Shown: positions 44,791 through 56,028 of the stretch, in pieces
Layout of the letters: every line of letters starts with the position of its first letter
Position numbering within the stretch: position 1 is the stretch's first letter
Source of the DNA: Polynucleobacter asymbioticus QLW-P1DMWA-1
Lineage (GTDB): Bacteria; Pseudomonadota; Gammaproteobacteria; Burkholderiales; Burkholderiaceae
Reading direction: 5' to 3'
Length of the DNA stretch: 64,000 nt
Assembly (NCBI RefSeq): GCF_000016345.1
Contig: NC_009379.1
Coordinates: 1,302,001-1,366,000, forward strand
Notes under the pieces: generated by a model
What the model was told of the DNA's origin: nothing
What the model saw: only the letters and a program-made list of their open reading frames with translations
The model's database searches: none
Program-made: the position numbers and the translations under genes

Positions 44791-46023
44791 TTATGCTTTT
44801 TTTGTATCGGAATGAATATATCCTACCAGCCAGAATGTGAGCAAGCCACACACTGCTGCCCCATATCCAACTAAGTTGTAATGCTCCATCTTGCCATCTG
44901 CTGCAATAGTAACCACGGCACCCGCTACTACCGAGGCTATACCCGAGGCTAACATTTGAACTGAGCCAACGAGACTCATAAATGTTCCTCGAATCTTGGG
45001 TTCTACCATTTGACTTACGATAGCCATCGTTGGAATCATACGGCCAGAGATCAAAATAAAGAATGCCGTTTGGTTTATTAAGACAATCCACAGAGGAACA
45101 GGGCCGAGATTGGTAGTGATTAATATGGGTGCCAGACTAATAATTGCTAAGACTTGAAACACCCTTACTTTGCCAAACTTATCCGCCATATGGCCAATAA
45201 ACCTTGAGCTCATGAGGGTGGCCACACCACCGCAAAGGTAGATGAGCGAAATGTAGGAGTTAGCAACACCCACATTGGCAGTGAGATATAGGGCGATATA
45301 AGGGATAACTGAAAAACCAGTCATCATCACCAAGCCAATGAACAAAAAGGCGCGTAAATGGCGATGGGCAATCAATACCTCATAAATTTGTTTAAACCGA
45401 CTCCCCTCCTGCACATGATGTAAATGCCCAGAGATCTGTGGAATATTGCGATAGGCGATATAGAGAATCAAAAGAGATATGAGCCCAATAAACATAAATG
45501 GCGCACGCCAACCCAAAGAACTAATGTGATTGGCTAAAAATAAACTGAGCGGAACTCCGGCAACTGTTGAAACAGAAAATGCGGCCATCACTGTTCCCAG
45601 GGCCTTTCCTCTGCGCTCAAAGGGAATCGAATCGGCAACAATGGTCTGCACCAGTGAGCCCAATATTCCACCGAATGCTCCCGCACAGGCGCGTGCAAAA
45701 AATAGAGTATGGTAATTGGGTGCAAAGCCGCAAGCTACTGTCGCAATAATGAAGCATATATACAAGCGAAGTAAAAGCGTACGACGCTCAAACCGATCGA
45801 TGTAATAGGTTGCAAACACTCCTGCGATTGCAGCGGCAAAAGTATAAGAGGAAAGTAACAAGCCAAACTGATGAGTGTTAATGGACAATGCTTGTATGAA
45901 CTGAGGCCCTAAAGGCATCATGATCATAAAGTCCAGAATATGGGTAAATTGAATTCCAGATAACGCGAGGAGAAAAAAGCGCTCCTGTTTGGTGGATTCA
46001 AAAAGGTGGGATTGCTGTGTCAA
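44791..46023 (-). CDS. MFS transporter (DHA1-like)
   Basis: This 410-residue transporter has 12 predicted helices. The motif between helices 2 and 3 reads YYIDRFERRTLLLRLY, and ACAGAFGGILGSLVQTIVAD matches the motif C-like part of helix 5 region. Members often export drugs or metabolites. It is followed at 10 bp by the dienelactone hydrolase gene. Confidence 0.87.
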   Translation of the reverse strand: MTQQSHLFESTKQERFFLLALSGIQFTHILDFMIMMPLGPQFIQALSINTHQFGLLLSSYTFAAAIAGVFATYYIDRFERRTLLLRLYICFIIATVACGFAPNYHTLFFARACAGAFGGILGSLVQTIVADSIPFERRGKALGTVMAAFSVSTVAGVPLSLFLANHISSLGWRAPFMFIGLISLLILYIAYRNIPQISGHLHHVQEGSRFKQIYEVLIAHRHLRAFLFIGLVMMTGFSVIPYIALYLTANVGVANSYISLIYLCGGVATLMSSRFIGHMADKFGKVRVFQVLAIISLAPILITTNLGPVPLWIVLINQTAFFILISGRMIPTMAIVSQMVEPKIRGTFMSLVGSVQMLASGIASVVAGAVVTIAADGKMEHYNLVGYGAAVCGLLTFWLVGYIHSDTKKA

Positions 46024-46094
46024 GGTTTTCTTTACATGCTTTAGTCAATATGACATTATCCCCCTTGATACAAATACTTGCAGGCTCTTAATAT

Positions 46095-46610
46095 ATGCTA
46101 ATCCCTCCAGAATCAATATCTCAGACAGCCGTACTGGGTCTCCCCATAATGCCTCTGATAGTTGAGGTCTTTTTTGGAATACTGGGCCTCATTCTCGTCC
46201 TAATGTATCACGGTGTTGCCATCAATCACATCATCATGCGCTTTGAAAAGCAGGCAAATAAACACTTAAGGCTAGGGCGATATAACTACGTATTTATGCA
46301 TTTTTATGCTTCCTTTTTCTTTATCGCCTTAATGCATATCTGTGAAATCATCATTTGGTGTTTTTTTATAACGGGATTGGGCCTCATGGATGATTCTGTT
46401 CATGCTTTATTATTTGCGGGCAGCTGCTATACCACCGTGGGTTTTGTTCCAGATACACTTCCCATGGGATGGAAAAGCTTAGCCTTCTTTATTTCTTTTT
46501 CAGGTCTATTTTGTCTGGCATGGACAACGTCCGTCATGATTGGCATGACTAATACTTATAAAAACGCATGGAATTTGAAGTACGGCCAAAAAGACCTTAG
46601 TTCTTCTTAA
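46095..46610 (+). CDS. Small membrane protein with a K+-channel-like pore motif
   Basis: This is a 171-residue protein with an N-terminal helix (residues 16-42), a second helix (69-97), a pore-loop-like segment LLFAGSCYTTVGFVPD (about 105-120) and a last helix (128-150). TTVGF resembles the potassium selectivity filter TTVGYG, but the second Gly is Val. This arrangement suggests an ion-channel-2-like protein; I am not sure it conducts ions. Its 3' end overlaps the convergent gene by 14 bp. Confidence 0.65.
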   Translation: MLIPPESISQTAVLGLPIMPLIVEVFFGILGLILVLMYHGVAINHIIMRFEKQANKHLRLGRYNYVFMHFYASFFFIALMHICEIIIWCFFITGLGLMDDSVHALLFAGSCYTTVGFVPDTLPMGWKSLAFFISFSGLFCLAWTTSVMIGMTNTYKNAWNLKYGQKDLSSS

Positions 46611-47091
46611 TGTAATACCCATAAACGCAACGACTTCCTCCACGCGAGGGGTTATGCGTATCCTGAATAACACCATCAATCACTGCCGTGAGGTGTTTCG
46701 AGACTTTCACAATCAGTACTCCTGAGGGCAACTCGTCAGGTCTCAGATGCACCTGACAGCCTGCCCCAATTTTCATGGTGGGCACCCACTCAAATCCATG
46801 ACTCAAGATGTAATCATGAAATACGTTACGGTGATTGCCATTACGCGGCGATGAGCCTTTTTCATTCAAGCGCTTCGCCAAGCGATCATTTCTTTTTTCA
46901 GCATAACGCGCGTTGGCATCACGCAGATCCTCATAGACTTGGATATAAGGTAGCTTAGCAGCAATCGCAATCGATCTCACAACACAGTCCCCTGCTCCTC
47001 CCTTAAAGCCGGCAGCATCCCTTCCCCCATCATTCAGTTGAAATGGGAAGTGACTATGGGATTTAGAGAAAGGATTTAAAAAACTAAACAT
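46597..47091 (-). CDS. Uncharacterised protein with papain-like Cys-His pattern
   Basis: This is a 164-residue soluble protein. The segment GGAGDCVVRSIAIAA (about 31-45) has a Cys at a helix start, and SKHLTAVIDGVIQDT (about 130-144) supplies His and Asp, the order seen in papain-like peptidases and peptidase-like phage proteins. No signal peptide is present. Function is not known. It stands alone, convergent to the channel-like gene. Confidence 0.65.
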   Translation of the reverse strand: MFSFLNPFSKSHSHFPFQLNDGGRDAAGFKGGAGDCVVRSIAIAAKLPYIQVYEDLRDANARYAEKRNDRLAKRLNEKGSSPRNGNHRNVFHDYILSHGFEWVPTMKIGAGCQVHLRPDELPSGVLIVKVSKHLTAVIDGVIQDTHNPSRGGSRCVYGYYIKKN

Positions 47092-47105
47092 AAGAGATTG
47101 CCCAA

Positions 47106-47142
47106 TAAAAAATGGATTTGCTTTTTGGGCAAATCCATTTTA
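47106..47142 (-). terminator. Rho-independent terminator after glcB
   Basis: Read on the minus strand, AAAATGGATTTGC pairs with GCAAATCCATTTT around a short loop, followed by TTATT. The perfect 13-bp stem closes the malate synthase gene. Confidence 0.88.
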
Positions 47143-47164
47143 ATGAAGCATCAGATTTAAATGA

Positions 47165-49384
47165 CTATGCGTTCGCCTTCTTTACTTCTAAGCGCCAAGC
47201 GTGCAACAAAGGCTCTGTGTAGCCATTGGGCTGCTCGAGACCCTTGAAAATCAAGTCGCTTGCAGCTTTATAAGCGTAAGAATCTTTGTAATGGGGCATC
47301 ATAGGCTTGTACAAAGAGTCACCAGCATTTTGCCCATCAACCACTTTAGCCATACGTTGCAATGTCTCGTTGACTTGATCGGCAGTAACAACGCCGTGCA
47401 ATAGCCAGTTTGCAATATGCTGACTGGAAATACGCAATGTAGCGCGGTCTTCCATGAGGCCAACGTTATGAATATCAGGAACCTTGGAGCAACCAACGCC
47501 TTGATCAATCCAACGAACTACATAACCCAAGATACCTTGGCAGTTGTTATCTAATTCTTGTTGAATTTCTTCTTTAGACCAATTTGCTTGCTCTGCTACC
47601 GGAATCGTTAAGAGATCATTCAGCAATGCTTCAGCTTCCGCTGCCGTATCAACCTTTTCCATTTCTTTTTGGAGTTCCGCTACATTGACTTGGTGGTAAT
47701 GAAGCGCATGCAAAGTAGCAGCTGTTGGTGATGGAACCCAAGCAGTATTTGCACCTGCTTTCGGGTGAACGATCTTCTGCTCAACCATGGCTTTCATCAA
47801 GTCTGGCATAGCCCACATGCCCTTACCAATTTGGGCGCGACCACGTAAACCACAGTCTAGACCTGCAAACACATTGCGACGCTCATAAGCGGATAACCAT
47901 TTGCTGGCTTTCATATCGCCCTTGCGAATCATTGGGCCCGCATACATAGAGGTGTGCATTTCGTCGCCAGTACGGTCCAAGAAACCGGTATTAATAAAGG
48001 CTACGCGTGCACCAGCCGCTGCAATTGCTGCTTTGATGTTGGCGCTCATACGACGCTCTTCATCCATGATGCCTAACTTCACTGTATTGGCTGGTAAGCC
48101 TAACAATTTCTCAACACGTCCAAACAATTCGCCTGCAAAAGCAACCTCTTCAGGGCTATGCATTTTTGGTTTAACGATATAAACAGAACCCTTACGTGTG
48201 TTTCCAATAGCCTGAGTCGCTGGACGATTAATGTCGTACAACGCAATCAATACTGTAACTACTGCATCCAAAATACCTTCGTAAATCTCTTTGCCTTCGC
48301 CAGTGATGATTGCTGGGTTGGTCATGAGGTGGCCAACGTTACGAAGGAACAAGAGTGAGCGGCCATGCAAAGTCACAACTCCATCTTTTGCATTTACGGC
48401 ACCAATACCTGCCTTGTACTTGCGATCAGGATTCAAGGCACGGGTAATAGTTTTTCCACCCTTACTTACCTCTTCAACCAAAGTACCTTTTAGGATGCCA
48501 AGCCAGTTTTCATAGGCCAGCACTTTGTCATCGCCATCTACTGCAGCAATAGAGTCTTCCAAATCCAAAATGGTAGAGAGTGCTGCTTCGAGTACTACGT
48601 CATTAATACCAGCAGGATCGCCTGAGCCAATCGTTTTGCTCTTATCAATTTCGATATCAATATGCACACCGTTATTGCGCAACAAAATTGAGCTGGGCGC
48701 AGCCGCATCGCCCTGGTAGCCTACGAATTGTTTCTCATCTGCCAGGCCTGTTGTGCTGCCATCCTTGAGCTTGATTGATAATTTATTGCCATCAACCGTA
48801 TATGAAACGGCATCGCGATGAGAGCCTTTAGCCAAAGGGGCGGACTGATCCAGGAAATTGCGAGCAAAGGCTACAACCTTCGCACCACGTATTGGGTTGT
48901 ATGCGCCCGCTTTTGTAGCGCCGTCTTCTTCAGAAAGTACGTCAGTGCCGTACAGAGCATCATATAAAGAACCCCAACGAGCATTGGCCGCATTTAATGC
49001 ATAACGCGCGTTGAGAACTGGAACCACGAGTTGTGGGCCAGCTTGCAATGCCAACTCATCATCCACATTCTCGGTAGTGCCCAATACTTTTCCTGGAACA
49101 TCATCTAAGTACCCAATTTCTTTTAGGAACTTGCGATAAGCAGGCATATCTTTAATTGGGCCAGGATTAGCTTGATGCCATTTATCCAAGTCCACCTGAA
49201 TGCGATCGCGCTTAGCTAGCAATGCTTCATTTTTAGGGGTGAGGTCTTTAACAATTTCATCAAAGCCTTTCCAAAAGTCAGCACTCTTAATTCCAGTTCC
49301 TGGAAGGACTTTGTCTTCAATAAAACGGTATAGAGGGGTTGCCACTTGAAGGCTATTGCAGGTAGTGCGCGCAGTCATGTTCAA
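47165..49384 (-). CDS. glcB: Malate synthase G
   Basis: This condenses glyoxylate with acetyl-CoA to malate in the glyoxylate route. The 739 residues are the usual MSG size (E. coli 723). Recognisable are the catalytic TIM-barrel parts [38 protein letters not shown] (Glu region), [18 protein letters not shown] and the C-terminal [19 protein letters not shown]. It is monocistronic with its own terminator. Isocitrate lyase is not in this window; in MSG-type organisms the enzyme often serves glycolate use. Confidence 0.96.
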   Translation of the reverse strand: MNMTARTTCNSLQVATPLYRFIEDKVLPGTGIKSADFWKGFDEIVKDLTPKNEALLAKRDRIQVDLDKWHQANPGPIKDMPAYRKFLKEIGYLDDVPGKVLGTTENVDDELALQAGPQLVVPVLNARYALNAANARWGSLYDALYGTDVLSEEDGATKAGAYNPIRGAKVVAFARNFLDQSAPLAKGSHRDAVSYTVDGNKLSIKLKDGSTTGLADEKQFVGYQGDAAAPSSILLRNNGVHIDIEIDKSKTIGSGDPAGINDVVLEAALSTILDLEDSIAAVDGDDKVLAYENWLGILKGTLVEEVSKGGKTITRALNPDRKYKAGIGAVNAKDGVVTLHGRSLLFLRNVGHLMTNPAIITGEGKEIYEGILDAVVTVLIALYDINRPATQAIGNTRKGSVYIVKPKMHSPEEVAFAGELFGRVEKLLGLPANTVKLGIMDEERRMSANIKAAIAAAGARVAFINTGFLDRTGDEMHTSMYAGPMIRKGDMKASKWLSAYERRNVFAGLDCGLRGRAQIGKGMWAMPDLMKAMVEQKIVHPKAGANTAWVPSPTAATLHALHYHQVNVAELQKEMEKVDTAAEAEALLNDLLTIPVAEQANWSKEEIQQELDNNCQGILGYVVRWIDQGVGCSKVPDIHNVGLMEDRATLRISSQHIANWLLHGVVTADQVNETLQRMAKVVDGQNAGDSLYKPMMPHYKDSYAYKAASDLIFKGLEQPNGYTEPLLHAWRLEVKKANA

Positions 49385-49438
49385 AACCTTAATTTTTGAT
49401 ACAAAAGTTAATAAATAGGGTTAATCGATTATTTTCCA

Positions 49439-50800
<1,362 letters not shown>

Positions 50801-50835
50801 TTACAAAAAATGAATAATTGCTTTACTGCGCTGCT

Positions 50836-51999
50836 TTATTTCTTCTTCAATTCCCAAGAGTTGCCTTGCTTTACCAACTCTCGATCACATTCATACTCGG
50901 CAGCCTCAAGCACTTCACCAGGAAGCACCTGAATGACTACCTCACCACGATTACGCAAATCTGCAATGACTTGATTAAGGTCTGCATCATCAATCCAAGG
51001 AGCAAGCACTGCTAGCTTGCGACAGTTCAGTGGCGATAAACCAGCTAAGGTCAGCAAATCTAATGAAAAACCAGTTGCTGGACGTGAACGACCGAATGCC
51101 TTACCGACTTGGTCATAGCGACCTCCTCTTGCAATTGGTTGCGGCAATCCGTCTACATAGGCCGCAAACATCACACCGCTGTGATATTGATAACCCCGTA
51201 AATCCGCTAAATCAATGCTGAGCTCTACGCCACTTAATGATTTAGAGGCAGCAGATACGACACACTCTAAATCAGCTAGAGCTTGGTCAACTGCTGCATG
51301 CCTTGGCAATACCTTTTTCGCGTTGGCAATAACCTCAGTACAAGGACCATTGAGCTCAGTCAAAGCAAGTAGATCTGCGGCTAATTTTGCCGGTAAGCAA
51401 GTCGCCCACTGCCTTAGGCGAGGGCGATCTTTGCTCTGCAATAAGCCATATAAAGTTTCAATGGATTCTTTATCAAGCTGCTGCCCTTCTAGGATGCCGG
51501 TCAAGATGCCAGCATGAGAGAGATCTAAATAGACCTTCTTTAATCCAGCAAGATCCAAAGTCTTTAGTAATAAGGTAATCGCCTCGAAATCCGCTTCCCC
51601 ATTAGCGCAACCATATATCTCAGCACCTAATTGCAATTGCTCACGTGAAGAGCCACCAACAGGTGTAAGAGCCTGCGCTACTGAACCAGCATAGCAAAGA
51701 CGAGTTACGCCAGCACGATTTAAGAGATGGGCGTCAATACGGGCTACTTGTGGGGTGATATCCGCACGTAGGCCGAGAGTGCGGCCTGATAACTGATCCA
51801 CTAACTTAAATGTTTGTAAATTAAGATCTGAGCCAGTTCCAGTTAATAAAGAATCTAAGAACTCCAAGATAGGAGGAGCGACAAGCTCATAACCATAGGA
51901 CTGATAAAGATCCAAGATGGCGCGACGTAAAGTCTCTACCTTGCGCGCTTGAGCCGGCAAAACATCTGCAATATCTTCAGGAAGTAACCAACGGTTCAT
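50836..51999 (-). CDS. hisZ: ATP phosphoribosyltransferase regulatory subunit
   Basis: This is a HisRS-like protein without tRNA-charging ability that supports the short-form HisG enzyme in histidine synthesis. The 387 residues share class II synthetase motifs in weakened form (SYGYELVAPPILEFLDSLL, LRADITPQVARIDAH, ARGGRYDQVGKAFG), but the anticodon-binding domain and parts of the His-specific loops are missing. A true hisS is present at 59275, which supports the HisZ assignment. It sits between hflC and purA. Confidence 0.94.
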   Translation of the reverse strand: MNRWLLPEDIADVLPAQARKVETLRRAILDLYQSYGYELVAPPILEFLDSLLTGTGSDLNLQTFKLVDQLSGRTLGLRADITPQVARIDAHLLNRAGVTRLCYAGSVAQALTPVGGSSREQLQLGAEIYGCANGEADFEAITLLLKTLDLAGLKKVYLDLSHAGILTGILEGQQLDKESIETLYGLLQSKDRPRLRQWATCLPAKLAADLLALTELNGPCTEVIANAKKVLPRHAAVDQALADLECVVSAASKSLSGVELSIDLADLRGYQYHSGVMFAAYVDGLPQPIARGGRYDQVGKAFGRSRPATGFSLDLLTLAGLSPLNCRKLAVLAPWIDDADLNQVIADLRNRGEVVIQVLPGEVLEAAEYECDRELVKQGNSWELKKK

Positions 52000-52019
52000 G
52001 ATTGGGAATATTCGCTTTC

Positions 52020-52889
52020 TTATTTTTTATGCAGGTACTTGAAAAACTCGCCGTTAGGCTCAACCACCATCACATCTTTCTTATCCTTAAAGGAATTGCG
52101 ATAGGCCTCAAGACTTTGATAGAACTGAGCAAATTGGGGATCACGCCCAAATGCCTCAGCATAAAGCGCGGTTGCCTTGGCATCCCCGGCTCCTTTGATT
52201 TTTTGTGCATCACGATAAGCCTCAGCCAAAATCGTATCGCGTTGACGCTCTGCATTCGCACGTATCTTGTCAGACTCTGCGGCACCCATAGAGCGCAATT
52301 CATTTGCTACGCGCTTACGCTCCGCCTCCATACGGCGATATACCGAATCACTAATCTCTGCCAGCAAGTCAACTCGCTTTAAACGAACATCGACAATCTC
52401 AACACCAATGTCCGAAGCATCAACAGCTACTTTTTTCTGGATACCCTGCATCACCTCTTCACGTTGCTCAGAAATCAACTCACGTACAGTGCGTTTAGTG
52501 AACTCTTCATTTAAAGCCGAACGTACCAGCTGAGTAAGACGATCTTGTGCTAAACGCTCATCACCCTTAAAGCTAATGAAGAACTTGCGCGGGTCAACAA
52601 TACGCCACTTCACATACGAGTCGACCAATAGGTTTTTCTTTTCGGCAGTAATAAAGCGCTCTGCCTCTGGATTATCGATTGTCAAAATACGGCGATCAAA
52701 GAAGCGCACACTCTCAAATGGCGCTGGATATTTAATCTGCAATCCAGGCTGCTCAATCACGCGTACGATTTGTCCAAATGAGAACACGACCGCAAACATG
52801 CGTTGATCAACAATAAAAATGCTTGAAGAAAGCACATAGATCAAGGCAATGAAGGCGATACCAGCAGCAATCAGGCGATTCTTATTCAT
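52020..52889 (-). CDS. hflC: FtsH protease modulator HflC
   Basis: This membrane-anchored SPFH protein forms a large complex with HflK around FtsH. The 289 residues start with a transmembrane helix (LIAAGIAFIALIYVLSSSIF) followed by the periplasmic SPFH/band-7 domain (FVVDQRMFAVVFSFGQ-type) and a coiled coil rich in Glu and Arg (EAERKRVANELRSMG). Its start overlaps the hflK stop by one base. Confidence 0.95.
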   Translation of the reverse strand: MNKNRLIAAGIAFIALIYVLSSSIFIVDQRMFAVVFSFGQIVRVIEQPGLQIKYPAPFESVRFFDRRILTIDNPEAERFITAEKKNLLVDSYVKWRIVDPRKFFISFKGDERLAQDRLTQLVRSALNEEFTKRTVRELISEQREEVMQGIQKKVAVDASDIGVEIVDVRLKRVDLLAEISDSVYRRMEAERKRVANELRSMGAAESDKIRANAERQRDTILAEAYRDAQKIKGAGDAKATALYAEAFGRDPQFAQFYQSLEAYRNSFKDKKDVMVVEPNGEFFKYLHKK

Positions 52890-54400
52890 TAACGAGAATC
52901 CCGATCACGACTACGCAAACCATCGCGCTTATCAACTGTTTTTTCAATCGCTGGAGTGCTGCTAGAGGCGGATGCTGGTGCAGTCGATGTGCTTGTAGTT
53001 GCAGGAGCAGTGGTTCCAGTTGCTCCGCCAACAGTGACAGAACCTGTTGGGGTTGTGGCACTACCTTGAGTCACTTGAGTGTTCGCTGCCTGCGAACTCT
53101 CAGCGCTCACTTGCGCAATGATTTTATCGAGCGGCAAAAACAAGAGATTATTGCTCTTGGTGGTATCAACCAAAATCTTAGTGACGTTGGTGTACATCTC
53201 ACGCATGGTATCGATGTACATCCGATCACGAGTGACTTGGGGAGCTTTAGAGTATTCCACCAAAATTTGCTTAAAGCGAGCTGCGTCGCCCTCTGCCGTT
53301 GCCACAACTCGTGCCTTATAGCCTTCAGCCTCCTGAATTAAGCGAGCTGCAGTTCCCTTAGCACGGGGAATGATGTCATTGGCATAGGCCTGCCCTTCGC
53401 TCTTTAGACGCTCTTGGTCTTGACCAGCCTTCACTGCATCATCAAAAGCTGCCTGCACTTGTTCTGGTGGCTGTACATTTTGTACGGTGACGCTAGTGAC
53501 ATAGATGCCTGTCTTGTAACTATCCAATATCTTCTGAATGGAGGCCGCTAAATCTATCCCGATCTTTTCGCGCCCTTCGTAGAGAACGGTATCCATCTTG
53601 CTACGAGCAACGATCTCGCGCACGGCCGTCTCTGCTGCAAGAACAACCGCTGCATCAGGATCACGATCATTAAATAGATAATCTGTTGGATCTTTTAAGC
53701 GGTATTGCACAGCGAAGCGAACATCAATAATGTTTTCATCTTCAGTCAACATTGAAGAATCTTTTTGATTGGTTGCCTTAATCAAAGTAGGACGCCCCAC
53801 CTCAACTGAGCGTACCCCAGAAAGGTTGACCGTTTCAGCTGACTGAATCGGCCAAGGCAGGTGCCAATTAATGCCTGGCTTAGCGGTGTAATCGTACTTT
53901 CCAAAAGTCATAACGACTCCGGCTTGACCTTCTTGAATAATGAAGAAGCCACTGCATACCCAAATAAAGAAGACGGCTGCAATTGCGACCAATGAGCCGC
54001 TCTTGGAACTAAATGGGTTTGTGAAATTGAAGTTCGGCGCTGAAGGTCCGCCATTGCTACCGCCACCATTTCCGCCACGCTCTGAGGGAGGAGGAATATC
54101 TGAGCTATTTGGCTTACTAGTCGGTCTACTTGCAGCATCACCCGGTTTTTTCTTGCCACCAAAAATGCCCGCTAATCGGTCATTAAAATCCCGCCATAAT
54201 TCATCGAGATCAGGAGGGCCATCTGGTTTAGATGGCTGACCGGAAGGCTGCTTATTTGGTGAAGTCGCTGGATCTGGATCTACTTTTGGAGCTTGTTCAC
54301 TGCCCTGCCCATCTTTGGCATCTTTAGATCCACCGGTATTGGGGTTATTGCCCCAACCTGGATCATTGACCGAAAATAGGCCGAGAAATTTACGTGTCAT
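52889..54400 (-). CDS. hflK: FtsH protease modulator HflK
   Basis: This is the partner of HflC. The 503 residues are longer than E. coli HflK (419) because of a Pro/Gly/Asn-rich cytoplasmic N-terminal arm (about 1-130) and an Ala/Thr/Ser-rich C-terminal tail (from about 430). Between them lie a transmembrane helix (SLVAIAAVFFIWVCSGFFII) and the SPFH domain (EGQAGVVMTFGKY onward). It overlaps the hflX stop by 11 bp. Confidence 0.94.
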   Translation of the reverse strand: MTRKFLGLFSVNDPGWGNNPNTGGSKDAKDGQGSEQAPKVDPDPATSPNKQPSGQPSKPDGPPDLDELWRDFNDRLAGIFGGKKKPGDAASRPTSKPNSSDIPPPSERGGNGGGSNGGPSAPNFNFTNPFSSKSGSLVAIAAVFFIWVCSGFFIIQEGQAGVVMTFGKYDYTAKPGINWHLPWPIQSAETVNLSGVRSVEVGRPTLIKATNQKDSSMLTEDENIIDVRFAVQYRLKDPTDYLFNDRDPDAAVVLAAETAVREIVARSKMDTVLYEGREKIGIDLAASIQKILDSYKTGIYVTSVTVQNVQPPEQVQAAFDDAVKAGQDQERLKSEGQAYANDIIPRAKGTAARLIQEAEGYKARVVATAEGDAARFKQILVEYSKAPQVTRDRMYIDTMREMYTNVTKILVDTTKSNNLLFLPLDKIIAQVSAESSQAANTQVTQGSATTPTGSVTVGGATGTTAPATTSTSTAPASASSSTPAIEKTVDKRDGLRSRDRDSR

Positions 54401-55631
54401 TAGAAAGATAACTTCGATTGGGAATAGGGTTAAATTCAGCTGTTTCTGGTCGTTCGGGTAAAGGGGCTAAAAACTCGTCCGGGGCCATTTGCTTCTTGGC
54501 ACGGTTGTGTTCGACCCTTATTCTATCAGTCATTTGAGAGCATTCCGCTAGGGCTGACCTGAGTAAATCGAGGCCTAAGCCCGTCTGGGCGGATAGGAAA
54601 ACCTGGCTTGGGAAGCCCTGCCCATCACGCTCCAAAACCGCACCCCGAGTAAAGGTTTGCGGCATCAAGTCAATCTTGTTCATCACCTCGATCCGAGGGA
54701 TGTCATCTGCCCCAATTTCTTCTAAAACAGCCTCTACTTCGGCCTTTTGCTCCCTAGCAACTGGACTACAGGCATCAATTACGTGCAGAATCAGGTCAGC
54801 ATGAATGGTTTCATCCAAAGTTGCCCTAAAGGCCTCTACCAATTGATGGGGCAAATCTCGGATAAATCCTACGGTATCTGACACCACAATCGACCCCACC
54901 CCCTCCAAATGAACTCTCCTAGAAGTGGTATCGAGAGTGGCAAAAAGCTGGTCGGCAGCATAGGTGCCCGCTTTAGTTAAGGCGTTAAATAAGGTTGATT
55001 TTCCGGCATTGGTGTATCCAACCAAGGATACAGAAAACACATCCTTACGATTGCGCGCCCTTCTTTGGGTGCGTTGTTGGCGCTGAAGTTTTTCCAATTC
55101 ATTTTCTAAACGCTTTGCTTTGGTCGCTAGCATCCGGCGATCCAACTCCATCTGCGTTTCACCTGGACCACCACGCACACCAATACCGCCTCGTTGACGT
55201 TCCAAATGACTCCACGCTCTTACTAAACGTGACATGCGATATCGAACCTGCGCGAGTTCAACCTGAGTTTTACCAATATGACTTTGTGCCCGTTGACTAA
55301 AGATATCCAAAATCAAACCGGTGCGATCCATCACATGTCGACCAATATGACGCTCTAGATTTCGTTGCTGCGTTGGAGATAAAGGGTGATTGAAGATGGC
55401 TAATTCGGCTTCTTGTTCTTCCATCACCTTCTTGAGCTCATTAGCCTTTCCGGAGCCGATAAATAAGGCGGGGTCTGTCCTACCTTTACGAGCAATGACA
55501 CTGGCTGTGGGTATGGAGCCGGCGCTATCAGCCAAGAGACTGAGTTCGGCCATGCTATCTGCAAAATCTTCGCGTCCTGTATCTACGCCAACCAGGACAG
55601 CGCGTGCCGCATCTACTCCAGTTTTATACAG
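54390..55631 (-). CDS. hflX: GTPase HflX (ribosome rescue/splitting factor)
   Basis: HflX splits stalled or heat-damaged ribosomes. The glycine-rich linker, GERG-type segment ([19 protein letters not shown]) and G domain ([28 protein letters not shown]) are all clear. The first ATG is at 55553, but the open frame upstream encodes [15 protein letters not shown], which aligns with the conserved N-terminal strand of HflX (AVLV in E. coli). No ATG, GTG or TTG precedes it; a CTG at 55631 with AAGAAG upstream, overlapping the end of hfq by 8 nt, is the best candidate start. If it is not used, the protein begins at 55553. Confidence 0.93.
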   Translation of the reverse strand: MYKTGVDAARAVLVGVDTGREDFADSMAELSLLADSAGSIPTASVIARKGRTDPALFIGSGKANELKKVMEEQEAELAIFNHPLSPTQQRNLERHIGRHVMDRTGLILDIFSQRAQSHIGKTQVELAQVRYRMSRLVRAWSHLERQRGGIGVRGGPGETQMELDRRMLATKAKRLENELEKLQRQQRTQRRARNRKDVFSVSLVGYTNAGKSTLFNALTKAGTYAADQLFATLDTTSRRVHLEGVGSIVVSDTVGFIRDLPHQLVEAFRATLDETIHADLILHVIDACSPVAREQKAEVEAVLEEIGADDIPRIEVMNKIDLMPQTFTRGAVLERDGQGFPSQVFLSAQTGLGLDLLRSALAECSQMTDRIRVEHNRAKKQMAPDEFLAPLPERPETAEFNPIPNRSYLSNDT

Positions 55632-55866
55632 GGCTGGCTTCTTCTAAACGAAAGTCAATTGCACGAGCAGGAACAATCGTGGAAATTGCGTGTTTATAGA
55701 CCATTTGCGTCACGGTATTACGCAGAAGCACAACATATTGATCAAACGATTCAATATTGCCTTGCAATTTAATACCATTCACAAGATAGATGGAAACAGG
55801 TACATGCTCTTTACGCAATGCATTCAGAAATGGATCCTGTAGTAATTGAATTTTATTGTTATTCAT
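55624..55866 (-). CDS. hfq: RNA chaperone Hfq
   Basis: This is a hexameric Sm-like chaperone that assists small-RNA regulation. At 80 residues it has a full Sm core: [27 protein letters not shown] and [12 protein letters not shown] (Sm1), and [13 protein letters not shown] (Sm2 with the YKHA proximal site). The short tail [10 protein letters not shown] is reduced compared with E. coli (102 residues), as is usual for betaproteobacteria. An AAGGAGCAGT site precedes the ATG. It forms the operon hfq-hflX-hflK-hflC. Confidence 0.97.
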   Translation of the reverse strand: MNNNKIQLLQDPFLNALRKEHVPVSIYLVNGIKLQGNIESFDQYVVLLRNTVTQMVYKHAISTIVPARAIDFRLEEASPV

Positions 55867-56028
55867 ACTGCTCCTTATTTGCTTTTACTTGCTTTGTTTT
55901 ATTTTGGGAGTCTTGCTTTTTTTATTAAGTACTTACCTTCAATACACAACTCTATTACAGCTATATTGGGCCTAATCTACTAAAAATCAAGCCCAAATGT
56001 AGCTTAAGAACAAAAGCTTATCTCAAAA

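Noticed and set aside
50836..51999. A second histidyl-tRNA synthetase
   Set aside because: It lacks the anticodon domain and the His-specific synthetase loops, and a complete hisS is present at 59275. The neighbourhood with purA is that of hisZ.
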